From Radiobacillus kanasensis (lineage in GTDB: Bacteria > Bacillota > Bacilli > Bacillales > Amphibacillaceae), in NCBI RefSeq assembly GCF_021049245.1, contig NZ_CP088020.1, positions 3,664,001 to 3,728,000 of the forward strand: a stretch of DNA of 64,000 bases, written 5' to 3'. The notes beneath the pieces are model-generated. The model saw only the letters and a list, made by a program, of their open reading frames with translations. It was not told the DNA's origin and ran no database searches. Position numbers and translations under genes: made by a program. Positions 45,601 through 53,213 of this stretch are shown here, one piece after another. Position 1 is the first letter of the stretch. The number at the start of each line of letters is the position of its first letter.

Positions 45601-47226
45601 CTGTTCTCGACTGTCACTAGCAATCTCGACACGGCTCGCTATCACTTTCTCAAAATAAGCAGATAATTCTTTTATTTCGTTAGCGTCTGTCGCAATAAAA
45701 CGGATTGTCTTCTCATCATTCCAAGCGTGTGGCAACCATTTTAAAAAATTCCACGTTTCCTGTTCCTTTTTGTCGTAAAGGAATACAAACTTTAGTTCGT
45801 CATAGCTGTGCAATGCGGATAATTGAAAAACTAGACCTTTTACGAAATCTTGAACGAGTTCTCTTTTCCCGATAACTCCAGTAATTGGCTCTTCTATAAG
45901 GGATAAAGTAACAGGGACATCCTTCAATACTTTCGGTTGCTCCGCTAATTTATATAGCTCATCTTGAAGATTGTCATCTTCTAAGGTGAATTTTTTCTCT
46001 GGGTACTTGATCTCAGCTTGTAACGGCACATCCCCTAATCCCAGTCGTACCTTCAAAAAGTCATTTTGACCAATCGTTCTCTCCCAAAGGGAACGTTCTT
46101 TAGAACGAATTCGATTTAAATAATGATTAAGAGGTTGATGGTTTTCATGGAGGATTTCACTCTGATGTCGGCACTCTTCTTCGATGACTTGGCCCATCTC
46201 TTCTATGTACTGCTTATACTTCTCTTGTCGTTTACTTTCATGCTCGTCTCGTTTCTTCTTTTCATGCTTCTTCGTTAGAATTGGCCAAAGCACCGTTCCC
46301 GTTAACATACTTAAGGACATCATTAACGTAGGGAGAGCGTACATAATGTCTCCATTGGTTCTCATTACGTTTTGCACCGCAAAAATTCCCATGAACAAAG
46401 AAGCCATCCCCATGGTTATGGAAGGACCAAGCATTAGCATAAGCGGTGTTTCCTCTAAGTTGGGTTGTTGCGGAGGTGGGTCAATTTTAATCGTTCTTTC
46501 TTCGATATCTCTCTTAAAACGCGGAGAGCGGTAAAACAAATCCTGTTGATCTTCCTTCACGAGAAAATCATCTAACTCTTCTTCATCTACGACAATCGGT
46601 TCTTCAGGAACAAAAGGTTGGAATGCCTCTTTATCTAACAAAACAGATTGATTCGGATTATTAAGGGCCAACAGATTACCGTTGAAAATGATCTTTAAGC
46701 CCATGATGTAAATCACGTCACCAATTTCCAGCTTTTTTTCTTTGACCATCTCTCCATTTACGTATGTACCATTCGCACTGTTGTTGTCCATAATGGTCGC
46801 AGTTCCTTGGCTGTCGTACATAATCGTACAATGCATGCTAGAAACTAGTTTATTGGCATAGCAAATATGCGCATCCTTGGAGCGTCCAATATGTACAGAA
46901 CTAGAATGAACACGATGCTTTGTGTATTCACTTTTATCCCGAGAAGGAGTCGGTTCTACATAAAGGAGCGCTGTGGACTCGCCATCTCGGAAAATACTGT
47001 AAGTCATGTAAGGCTCAATAGCCATCTTATATAGCTTCTGGTTTGCATCCTCTTTTAAATAGGCGTACTTATTCGACTTCAAGAACCATGTACCGTTCTC
47101 AGCTTCAACCGCCATCATATCTTGTTGTGTGTCCCCATCCATCGTTTGGAGGGTATATCTTCCTGTAATTCGTTCAGGCAAAACTAAATGAAATGCTTTA
47201 CCTCTGTCAAAAAGTGTCAATAGCAA
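42616..47226 (-). CDS. essC: EssC/YukB, FHA-FtsK ATPase motor of the T7SS
   Basis: 1536 aa. A forkhead-type N-terminus with an FHA domain (GRSKDAHI near 112, SSMHC, NNSANGTYVNG) is followed by two membrane helices (about 265-325) and three FtsK/SpoIIIE-type ATPase domains. ATPase 1 has AGMTGSGKSEF (near 715) and Walker B MISDEFAEL. ATPase 2 has YGVSGSGKTTW (near 1055). ATPase 3 (about 1340) has no Walker A. This matches EssC, which pushes folded WXG pairs through the membrane. TTG 47226 lies nine bases after GAAGGAG. A 500-bp leader without genes and a repeat element precede it. It begins the main T7SS unit. Confidence 0.92.
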   Translation of the reverse strand: MLLTLFDRGKAFHLVLPERITGRYTLQTMDGDTQQDMMAVEAENGTWFLKSNKYAYLKEDANQKLYKMAIEPYMTYSIFRDGESTALLYVEPTPSRDKSEYTKHRVHSSSVHIGRSKDAHICYANKLVSSMHCTIMYDSQGTATIMDNNSANGTYVNGEMVKEKKLEIGDVIYIMGLKIIFNGNLLALNNPNQSVLLDKEAFQPFVPEEPIVVDEEELDDFLVKEDQQDLFYRSPRFKRDIEERTIKIDPPPQQPNLEETPLMLMLGPSITMGMASLFMGIFAVQNVMRTNGDIMYALPTLMMSLSMLTGTVLWPILTKKHEKKKRDEHESKRQEKYKQYIEEMGQVIEEECRHQSEILHENHQPLNHYLNRIRSKERSLWERTIGQNDFLKVRLGLGDVPLQAEIKYPEKKFTLEDDNLQDELYKLAEQPKVLKDVPVTLSLIEEPITGVIGKRELVQDFVKGLVFQLSALHSYDELKFVFLYDKKEQETWNFLKWLPHAWNDEKTIRFIATDANEIKELSAYFEKVIASRVEIASDSREQLTDHYVVFSMSRKLASKAEMINLLLKEKLDIGVSLITLYDELKNLPKETTMVVELDQGVSKLYDKDDITGRYVGFETDIYMPEEAEELAIQLANIQLATSMEAFALPEMLTFLEMFGVGKIEHLNALTRWKENNPTLTIETPIGVSTTGDLFNIDLHEKYHGPHGLIAGMTGSGKSEFIMTFILSLAVNYHPDEVAFILIDYKGGGMANSFSELPHLAGTITNLDGAAVNRSLISIQSELKRRQAIFGEASRKMNESNIDIYKYQKLYREGLVSEPLQHLFMISDEFAELKTQQPEFMDQLVSAARIGRSLGVHLILATQKPSGVVDDQIWSNSKFRISLKVQEKADSMEVIKRPDAAELTTTGRFYLQVGYNEIFELGQSAWGGAPYIPTDKVEKSKDDSVVVIDNLGRIVKSAKVDKNQGQVKNPPKQIDEVTKYLAHLAKQENIKVKQLWLEPIPALIYIDKLREKYPLKTTNRFELNPIIGEYDDPANQSQELLSFPITQEGNALIYGVSGSGKTTWISSLLYSLMEEHTPEEVNLYVLDFGTETLTWFQQSPHVGDVMLSSDTEKINNLFQYLNREVDTRKKQLSNYGGDFTSYNSVSEQGLPSIVVIIHNYSAFSEMYEDQEETLSFLTREGTKYGIYFIVTATNTGAIRYRLLQNFKQTYVLQLNDQSDYSGILGNVDGVYPAKHKGRGIFKSGSTYEFQIAHISKQATNLYSFITEYCKQKRDNWSKQSAPRIPILPDAVDMEYVKEVLNDKRITQMPVGVEKETLEVSYYDFQKSYINLVLASYNSNFTGFIQGISEVHSAYGDGEVILFDPNGHAFDEPPILDYVADTSELEAKVVDLFNTLVHRNNTKKDAIENGEPEPQFPRITCVIDSFSDLLAQLSDDGQDKLKVFLQKGDSLNVSIILSDTPDRLNTMSFEPWFKEHVSLSDLIWIGNGISDQFMLKLKLPPSMYKEIPEDFGYVVKKGSPVLTKMLTKSSKKEAVYHG

Positions 47227-47312
47227 GACAATTCTCTCCTTCGGGTAATGCCTATGTAAGTAAAGGCTTATTATTTATAGGTTTCATAATAGGATTTTAG
47301 ACATTTTAGTGT

Positions 47313-47465
47313 GTGTTCAAAAAGGAGGATAAAAAGCGCAAAGAAATTCAAGGCGGCGCAGCTTCGAGTACCGGAGTGTATATTTTCAGATACATGAGGA
47401 ACCGGAGAAGCAAGCCAACGCAGAAGTTCAAAGCGATTTTTACCGGACTTTTTGAACATCCTCTT
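47313..47465. repeat. Dispersed repeat element, copy 2 (153 bp), in the essC leader
   Basis: It begins GTGTTCAAAAAGGAGGAT and ends TACCGGACTTTTTGAACA then TCCTCTT, as in the 3604-4008 copy. About 60 bases at the left end and 50 at the right are clearly alike, while the middle is missing. It lies between the candidate essC promoter and the essC start. Confidence 0.75.
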
Positions 47466-47525
47466 TTATGGAGTTTATCTAACGAGGTATGAAAATAATT
47501 TGCGGCCAAAGAGACAGACAGTAAA

Positions 47526-47568
47526 AATATACTATACCTACAAATAAATTAGACAATTGTTAACAATT
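47526..47568 (-). promoter_or_regulatory. Candidate essC promoter with overlapping palindrome
   Basis: The minus strand has TTGTCT (47556-47551) as -35, with TAGTAT (47534-47529) or TATATT (47531-47526) as -10. A perfect 14-base palindrome AATTGTTAACAATT (47555-47568) overlaps the -35 and could be an operator. Confidence 0.4.
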
Positions 47569-47676
47569 ATTTACACTTTTTACTAAATTTTGATTTAAAT
47601 AGTTAGTAAAAATGGTAAAAATTTAGTTCCAATGATTCACAACTTTCCTAACACAAATTTACACTTATTTACAATG
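47569..47676. repeat. ATTTACACTT direct repeats in AT-rich essC upstream DNA
   Basis: ATTTACACTT occurs at 47569-47578 and 47657-47666, with ATTTACAATG following at 47667-47676. The DNA between is very AT-rich. These could be binding sites for a regulator. No known consensus was matched. Confidence 0.4.
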
Positions 47677-47734
47677 TAATGGAATAGGTCTTATTTAGGA
47701 AATATTGGAATGCCAATTGAACGAATCAGGTTGA

Positions 47735-47770
47735 AAGTCCTATTAAGTCTCGAACATAGGACTTTTATTA
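47735..47770 (+). terminator. Hairpin in the T7SS intergenic region
   Basis: AAAGTCCTA / TAGGACTTT stem around a 14-base loop, with TTATT after it on the plus strand. No plus-strand gene precedes it, so its role is unclear. Confidence 0.4.
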
Positions 47771-47827
47771 TGGGTAGGAAGTCACACTTGGAGCTTTATA
47801 GTCTTTTTAGAGGTAGCTTCAAATAAT

Positions 47828-47860
47828 AAAGGCCACCGCAAGAATGGTAGCCTTTATTTT
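47828..47860 (-). terminator. Terminator of the upstream effector unit
   Basis: AAAGGC.ACC / GGT.GCCTTT stem with T-rich DNA on both sides, 20-50 bases after the last DUF5085-like gene. It separates the effector unit from essC. Confidence 0.7.
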
Positions 47861-47880
47861 TATCTGGATCATTATTATTT

Positions 47881-48351
47881 TTAAATGTTGCTAGCCGGTT
47901 CCATATTTAAAACCTTTTGGACTCCAATCTTAATCATGGCATATTGCATGGAGTGGTCTCCAGATATAACGTGGAAAATTGGTGTGACTTGCTCTAACTC
48001 GTTATCTGAGATGTAATCCAATAACAATCTATAGGCAACCTCTGTTTTTGTTTCAAAGTGATTATGTACGTATATAGAGATCATATTTTCTACACTAAAG
48101 TAACTATGAAATCTCATATCTTCAGGAACTACCAGATCATCTTCATGAATCGGGATAAAAAATTCGGATAAGAGTACTTCGTCCATTGGGACATTGTTTA
48201 CGGAGTAGAATAAAGGACCTTTAATGGTAGCCCCCAAATGTATGACTTCCTGAACAAAGTCATTAAATACGTTTTCAAGCTCCTGATATTGAAACTCATA
48301 TTTTCGTGAAATGACGTTCGTATAGCGAATGGAATCGTTGGGATTAATCAC
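47881..48351 (-). CDS. DUF5085-like protein, T7SS-associated, last gene of effector unit
   Basis: A 156-aa soluble protein without signal or membrane segment, with a mixed alpha/beta pattern (YTNVISRKYEFQYQELENV..., FFIPIHEDDL, FHSYFSVENMISIYV). It resembles the DUF5085 proteins that often sit in LXG effector operons, as does the gene one base upstream, so the two may be paralogues. Function unknown; chaperone or accessory is possible. Confidence 0.6.
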   Translation of the reverse strand: MINPNDSIRYTNVISRKYEFQYQELENVFNDFVQEVIHLGATIKGPLFYSVNNVPMDEVLLSEFFIPIHEDDLVVPEDMRFHSYFSVENMISIYVHNHFETKTEVAYRLLLDYISDNELEQVTPIFHVISGDHSMQYAMIKIGVQKVLNMEPASNI

Positions 48352-48352
48352 C

Positions 48353-48802
48353 TTAACCCTCCTTCACTATTGGAGCATAGATATCAATTATTCCTCCACC
48401 ATACACATCCAAATAGATGTTATAAAAAGGCTCCTCCAACTCTAACCCATATTCCTCTGCACAAAGTCGAAGGATTTGATAGGATTCTTCCATATCTTCA
48501 TCCAAATCTGCATGTCGAATAACTAGTCCATCCTCGAATGTTAATTCCTTTGTAAAACGGTACGTTTCATTCAAATCTATCTTTACCGGTTCATTCACCG
48601 GCACATGAAACGTGTACTCTGCTGATTCTTGGGAACCTAGATTAGTAGATACTTGATAGATAGTTGGCCCCGTTCCGTACAACTCATTTCGAATGATAGC
48701 ATTTCTAAGATCCTGAGCAGAGTGATGCCATTCACTCGGCTTACAAGTAGATGTTGCGCTTATGACATTGTGGAAGGTTAAGGGACATCGTTTTATTTTC
48801 AT
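48353..48802 (-). CDS. DUF5085-like protein, T7SS-associated
   Basis: About 149 aa starting MKIKRCPLTFHNVISATS, with AAAGGT eight bases upstream of ATG 48802. The upstream ATG 48826 overlaps the previous stop (TAATG) but lacks a ribosome site. Patterns YTFHVPVNEPVKI and YNIYLDVYGGGIIDIYAPI suggest the same fold as the next gene. Soluble, no catalytic motif seen. It fits the DUF5085 group of LXG operons. Confidence 0.6.
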   Translation of the reverse strand: MKIKRCPLTFHNVISATSTCKPSEWHHSAQDLRNAIIRNELYGTGPTIYQVSTNLGSQESAEYTFHVPVNEPVKIDLNETYRFTKELTFEDGLVIRHADLDEDMEESYQILRLCAEEYGLELEEPFYNIYLDVYGGGIIDIYAPIVKEG

Positions 48803-48825
48803 TGTGATTACCTTTCTTTTCTTCA

Positions 48826-49575
48826 TTATTTGAAATTTATCGCATTTCCTCTATTCCTTTTCCTTGGATTCGGCATGTTAAAGGATTTAAACCTGAATTT
48901 ACAATAAGTTATTAAATAAAATTCTGGTAAAGCAACTGCTAACGCGTATTGGATTACCACGGAAATAAAAAGCACAAAGTAAATAGCCCCTATACCTTCT
49001 ACATAGGTTCGAGCTATTACTCCCCCCATTATGGTTGCACCAAAAATAATAGGTAAGCTTACGTAACCCTTTGACTTTTGAAACTTATATAGCCCCTCTC
49101 CACCACGTTTTAACTTGCCCTTTTTAATTCTGGATATTGCCCTAAGGGTTGAAAGTAGTAAGAATACAATTCCACCTACACACAAAAGCAGTCCTCCATA
49201 AAGTACAATACTAGGAGTTTCAATCAACTGAGTTAAAGTAACAAAAGCTAAATAAGTGTCAATAGACAGTTTAGTAGCTACTAAACTAAGTAATATCATT
49301 TGAATCTTTTGAAACTTATAGGCTATTTTCATGCTCCCAAAGGGAATGGCAATTAATAGTTGAATAACTAAAAGAATCCAAAAAAAGTTGACCACACTAG
49401 AATAAATAGGATCGATTCCTATTATACTTTGGTTCAAACCAAATGCAGAAAAACCAGTGGCTGTAAGACTATAAAAGAAAGAAGCAAATAAAAACCTAAA
49501 AATCCTACTTGGAGCTAATCGATCATTTGCAACATCATAAAGCATAGAAAAATATGACTCATCGTAACTTTTCAT
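48826..49575 (-). CDS. Polytopic membrane protein, candidate immunity to the adjacent effector
   Basis: A 249-aa protein with five to six hydrophobic helices (about residues 28-48, 62-82, 90-108, 120-142, 170-185, 195-215) and a basic tail. It starts 11 bases after the candidate effector gene. Pore-forming T7SS toxins such as TspA are countered by polytopic membrane proteins encoded directly beside them. No family was recognised, so immunity is inferred from position and topology. Confidence 0.65.
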   Translation of the reverse strand: MKSYDESYFSMLYDVANDRLAPSRIFRFLFASFFYSLTATGFSAFGLNQSIIGIDPIYSSVVNFFWILLVIQLLIAIPFGSMKIAYKFQKIQMILLSLVATKLSIDTYLAFVTLTQLIETPSIVLYGGLLLCVGGIVFLLLSTLRAISRIKKGKLKRGGEGLYKFQKSKGYVSLPIIFGATIMGGVIARTYVEGIGAIYFVLFISVVIQYALAVALPEFYLITYCKFRFKSFNMPNPRKRNRGNAINFK

Positions 49576-49586
49576 ATTTTTACCCC

Positions 49587-50774
49587 CTACCAGAATACCT
49601 TATCTAATTTTTTACCCACATCTCCTATGAAATCACCTGCTGCGTCAACAACGGAATCAACAGCTTTGTTTGCAAAGTCTTTTGTTACATCTACGATACT
49701 TTGGTCATTTGGAGGAACCTTGATATTAATTAATGCGTTAATTCCTACCCCTAGTCCAGCACCAACTATAGTTCCTGCTGGAGGTAAGATAAGGGATCCT
49801 ATTGATGCCCCAATCGCCATCGATGCACCACTAGTACCGAGGTCGACAGCAGTATCCACAGTAAACTCCCTAATTTTATCACCATCGCTCATATACTTAG
49901 ATTCTTTACTAAAGAATGCTTCATTACCATTTTCAAAAATTGTGGTACCTATCCCAAATATCCCTGCACCTTTACTTATTTTTGTAATATTTGTAGCATT
50001 TTTCCAATCTTTAAAACTTTCCCATACTTTTAATTCACCAACAAATGCACGACCAGCCGTAACAGAGGTTTGCTTTATCGGTGAGGAATCTAGATATTCG
50101 ATTTGCTTGTGTAAACCATTAAAATCACCTTTTATAAATCTGTTAACGTTGCTAGGGATATATGTTTGGTGTTTTGTATCGTAAAGTGGTATTCCATCGT
50201 TAATCATTCTTGTTACATAACGCTTTTTAAAATCTCCACTTTCTCCTTCAAACGCTCGTGATAGTTGGTCTCTATATCTTATGTAATCTCTTGGTCTATC
50301 TATCCTGGCCTTGTCTAGCTTAAGAGAAATCGTTCCACCTGTTCTTACAAATTTGAATCGAAGATCATCAGAGTACCTTAAAAGTCTATTGGAATCTAAT
50401 GTCCCTATAAAACTTCCAATAGTTTTGGTTGAATCTTTAATTGCAGATAAAAGGTTATCTCTCCTTTGTTCCTTCTTACGTTCAAAAGATACTTTGTTCC
50501 CTTCCTTGATAACTTTATACTCCGCCAGGCTATACTGATTCATCGACTGATCAATAAAAGCATACAACTTCTTCAAGTCATGCTCTATATCCACCAATGA
50601 ATGTTCAGCATCTCTTAGTCTCCCGCTAATCCCGTTACGTGATTGTATCCGCCAATCCACTTGGTTTTTTAAGTAGGAAAGTTCGTTTTCGAGGCTAGAG
50701 ATTTGGGACTGGATTTGAGATATTGTGGAGTTGGTTTGTTGGACATACCCAATCTTTATATGAATTTTATCCAA
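49587..50774 (-). CDS. Candidate T7SS effector with coiled N-terminus and glycine-rich membrane-active C-terminus
   Basis: 395 aa without a signal peptide. The first 100 residues are helical coils (QTNSTISQIQSQISSLENEL), as expected for an LXG-like targeting region. A middle part is unknown. Residues about 310-355 are glycine-rich and hydrophobic (SMAIGASIGSLILPPAGTI, VGAGLGVGINALI), resembling the glycine-zipper parts of membrane-active toxins. No nuclease or other catalytic motif was seen. A WXG-like gene precedes it by 19 bases, and a polytopic membrane protein follows. The role as toxin is inferred. Confidence 0.65.
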   Translation of the reverse strand: MDKIHIKIGYVQQTNSTISQIQSQISSLENELSYLKNQVDWRIQSRNGISGRLRDAEHSLVDIEHDLKKLYAFIDQSMNQYSLAEYKVIKEGNKVSFERKKEQRRDNLLSAIKDSTKTIGSFIGTLDSNRLLRYSDDLRFKFVRTGGTISLKLDKARIDRPRDYIRYRDQLSRAFEGESGDFKKRYVTRMINDGIPLYDTKHQTYIPSNVNRFIKGDFNGLHKQIEYLDSSPIKQTSVTAGRAFVGELKVWESFKDWKNATNITKISKGAGIFGIGTTIFENGNEAFFSKESKYMSDGDKIREFTVDTAVDLGTSGASMAIGASIGSLILPPAGTIVGAGLGVGINALINIKVPPNDQSIVDVTKDFANKAVDSVVDAAGDFIGDVGKKLDKVFW

Positions 50775-50793
50775 TTTTTATACCCACCTTTCC

Positions 50794-51090
50794 CTAATCC
50801 TGCTTCAACCTTGCAAGCCTTTCTCTTTCTCTCTCTTCTTCTTCCCTTTTGATTTCATACGCTGTGGAGACAATATCAGATTCTAAAGAATTTAATTTAG
50901 ATGCCACTTCACTACACTTACTTTCCAGTCGATTTAACGTTCTATTTATGTAATTCACTTCTGTTGCTTTCCATCCAGAGTGTATGTTTCCTTCCGCACC
51001 TTGTAGCTTCCTCCGCAAACTTCTTAAGGAATCCGCAACATTTTCTATCCGATTGGCTTGATATCTTGCACGACTAACACTTATTCCCAT
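50794..51090 (-). CDS. WXG-like small helical protein, first gene of the effector unit
   Basis: 98 aa. Two long helices are joined at IHSGWKATEVNYI (near residue 40), with W followed by K-A rather than X-G, a loose WXG turn. The Glu/Arg-rich tail (KREEEERERERLARLKQ) is likely extended helix. Such proteins pair with LXG effectors to form the secretion signal. A good promoter lies upstream. Confidence 0.75.
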   Translation of the reverse strand: MGISVSRARYQANRIENVADSLRSLRRKLQGAEGNIHSGWKATEVNYINRTLNRLESKCSEVASKLNSLESDIVSTAYEIKREEEERERERLARLKQD

Positions 51091-51152
51091 TCCGACACCT
51101 TCTTTTCATTTATCCTGTACCTATGTACTTACAACCATAGTCCCTTATCAAT

Positions 51153-51180
51153 TAAATATTTTATAATAAAGCACTGTCAA
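51153..51180 (-). promoter_or_regulatory. Promoter of the effector unit
   Basis: On the minus strand TTGACA (51180-51175) and TATTTA (51158-51153) are 16 bases apart, about 60 bases before the first start codon. It fits the vegetative sigma factor. Confidence 0.65.
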
Positions 51181-51308
51181 ACTTCCATAAATACTTGAAA
51201 AACTTTCCATAAAAGTGCGTAAAGAGGAAAAATTACCTATATACGAAAGCCCTCGCAAACGTTATTTATGAACTTAGACCCATTACGAAAGTATTATTAC
51301 TTCACTCG

Positions 51309-51346
51309 AAAAAAGCGCATATAAAGATAAACTCTTTACATGCGCT
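51309..51346 (-). terminator. Terminator of the alaR-alaT operon
   Basis: AGCGCAT / ATGCGCT stem extended by TAAAGA/TCTTTA, followed by TTTTTT on the minus strand. Confidence 0.8.
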
Positions 51347-51355
51347 TCTCCCTTA

Positions 51356-52528
51356 TTATAAAGTTTTTAGAAATGCTCGAATCCGCTTCATCGCTTCATC
51401 CAGCTGTTTTAATGAAGTGGCATAAGAACAACGAATATACCCTTCCCCGCTTCTGCCAAAAACATTTCCTGGAACGACGGCAACCTTTTGTTGTTGCAAC
51501 AGTTCCTCTGCAAATTCTTCCGAGGTTAGTCCTGTCTTTTGAATGGATGGAAATACATAAAAGGCTCCACCCGGTAAGTAACAATCCAGCCCCATCTCTC
51601 TCAGTTCTTTCACAACAAAATTACGGCGCTGCCGATAGCTTTTCTTCATTTCTTGCACACTAGATTCTGAGTGGTCCAAAGCTTCAATTGCTGCATGTTG
51701 AGCCATCGTTGGTGCAGACATGATCGTATATTGATGGATCTTTGTCATAGCTTTTATGATTTCTTTCGGACCTGTCGCATAACCTAGACGCCAACCCGTC
51801 ATCGCAAATGCTTTGGAAAAACCAGATAACAGAATCGTTCGCTCTTGCATCCCTGGAATCTCACTAAAACTCGTATGAGAATCGTCATAAGTTAATTCTC
51901 CATAAATCTCATCTGAAAGAACCAACAAATCATGTTTTTCGACAACTGCTGCTAGGGCTGTTAATTCTTCCTTCGATAAAACCGTACCGGTCGGGTTATT
52001 TGGACTACAGAGGATTATTGCTTTTGTTCTTTCTGTTATCGCCTGTTCTAATTGATAAGGTTCAAGCTTAAAGTCCTGCGCTGGGTCTGTGTCTACCTTA
52101 ACTGGAATACCTCCAGCTAAAGAAACTGCTGGGGCGTAAGAAACGAAGCTTGGTTCCACAACGATAACTTCATCACCAGGATCTATCAGCGCCCTTAAAG
52201 CTAAATCTATGGCCTGACTTGCTCCGACTGTGACAATAATTTGATCTTCTGGATCATATTCCACTTGGTACTTTCTCTTTAGATAGGCACTGATTCTCAT
52301 GCGTAGTTCAATCATTCCAGCATTCGCTGTATAAGCGGTATAGCCTTGTTCTAGAGAGTGAAAGCTTGCCTCAATCACATTCCACGGTGTAACAAAATCT
52401 GGCTCACCTACTCCAAGGGAAATAACGTTTTCCATTTTGGAAGCTAAATCAAAGAAACGACGGATTCCGGACGGTTGAAGCTGTTCTACTGTTCTAGACA
52501 AATAGGAGGTCTTGCTGGATGGACTCAT
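51356..52528 (-). CDS. alaT: AlaT-like (YugH) PLP aminotransferase
   Basis: A 390-aa class I/II aminotransferase. SPNNPTGTV, LSDEIYGELTYD and the PLP-lysine motif SGFSKAFAMTGWRLGY are intact. In B. subtilis the same Lrp-aminotransferase pair (yugG-yugH, alaR-alaT) makes alanine from pyruvate. It overlaps the alaR-like gene by four bases (ATGA). The enzyme may also act on aromatic amino acids. Confidence 0.82.
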   Translation of the reverse strand: MSPSSKTSYLSRTVEQLQPSGIRRFFDLASKMENVISLGVGEPDFVTPWNVIEASFHSLEQGYTAYTANAGMIELRMRISAYLKRKYQVEYDPEDQIIVTVGASQAIDLALRALIDPGDEVIVVEPSFVSYAPAVSLAGGIPVKVDTDPAQDFKLEPYQLEQAITERTKAIILCSPNNPTGTVLSKEELTALAAVVEKHDLLVLSDEIYGELTYDDSHTSFSEIPGMQERTILLSGFSKAFAMTGWRLGYATGPKEIIKAMTKIHQYTIMSAPTMAQHAAIEALDHSESSVQEMKKSYRQRRNFVVKELREMGLDCYLPGGAFYVFPSIQKTGLTSEEFAEELLQQQKVAVVPGNVFGRSGEGYIRCSYATSLKQLDEAMKRIRAFLKTL

Positions 52529-53019
52529 GGTGTCACCATAATCCTTTTATCATCGTCATCACTTTCAAAAATGATTCCATCATGCTTATATTTTTTCAAA
52601 ACAAAATGGGTCGTGGTTGAGAGTACGGACTCTATAGTAGATAGCTTATCCGAAACAAAGCGACCTATTTCAGACATCGTTTTAGCTTCAATTAATACGG
52701 ATAGATCATAGGCACCAGACATTAGATATACTGCTTTTACTTCAGGAAACCGATAGATCCTTTCCGCTACCTTATCAAAACCAACCCCTCTTGTTGGGGT
52801 CACTTTTACATCTATCATCGCTGTTACCCCTTCATAATCCAATACTTTCGTCCAATCAATTAATGTAGAGTATCCAGCAATCACATGGTCTCGTTCCATT
52901 TCTGAAATGAGTTGGTTTGTTTCCTCCACTGATAAATCTGTCATCTTCGCAATCTTATCAACCTCTAGCCTACTATCTTTTTCTAAAAGCTCTAAAATCT
53001 CTATCTTCTTGTTATCCAC
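52525..53019 (-). CDS. alaR: AlaR-like (YugG) Lrp/AsnC regulator
   Basis: A 164-aa Lrp/AsnC protein. N-terminal winged helix (ILELLEKDSRLEVDKIAKMT) followed by a RAM ligand domain (AMIDVKVTPTRGVGFDKVA, VYLMSGAYDLSVLIEAK). It begins the operon with alaT, suggesting that it controls alanine synthesis in response to an amino acid. Start GTG 53019. Confidence 0.83.
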   Translation of the reverse strand: MDNKKIEILELLEKDSRLEVDKIAKMTDLSVEETNQLISEMERDHVIAGYSTLIDWTKVLDYEGVTAMIDVKVTPTRGVGFDKVAERIYRFPEVKAVYLMSGAYDLSVLIEAKTMSEIGRFVSDKLSTIESVLSTTTHFVLKKYKHDGIIFESDDDDKRIMVTP

Positions 53020-53213
53020 GCTGATACACCCTTTTCTATATGTAGGATCTAGTCCCCGAAACTGATTATTTCGACAATTTATTTTATGTTACTATATTCG
53101 TTTTAAAATAGAAACACACTTTTAGTAGTTCCCGCAAATTTTGCTTGTATGACAAGTGCATCATCATTTCTTCCTTCCCATGCATACGTTAAAGCAAAAG
53201 AGGAGGAATTAGC

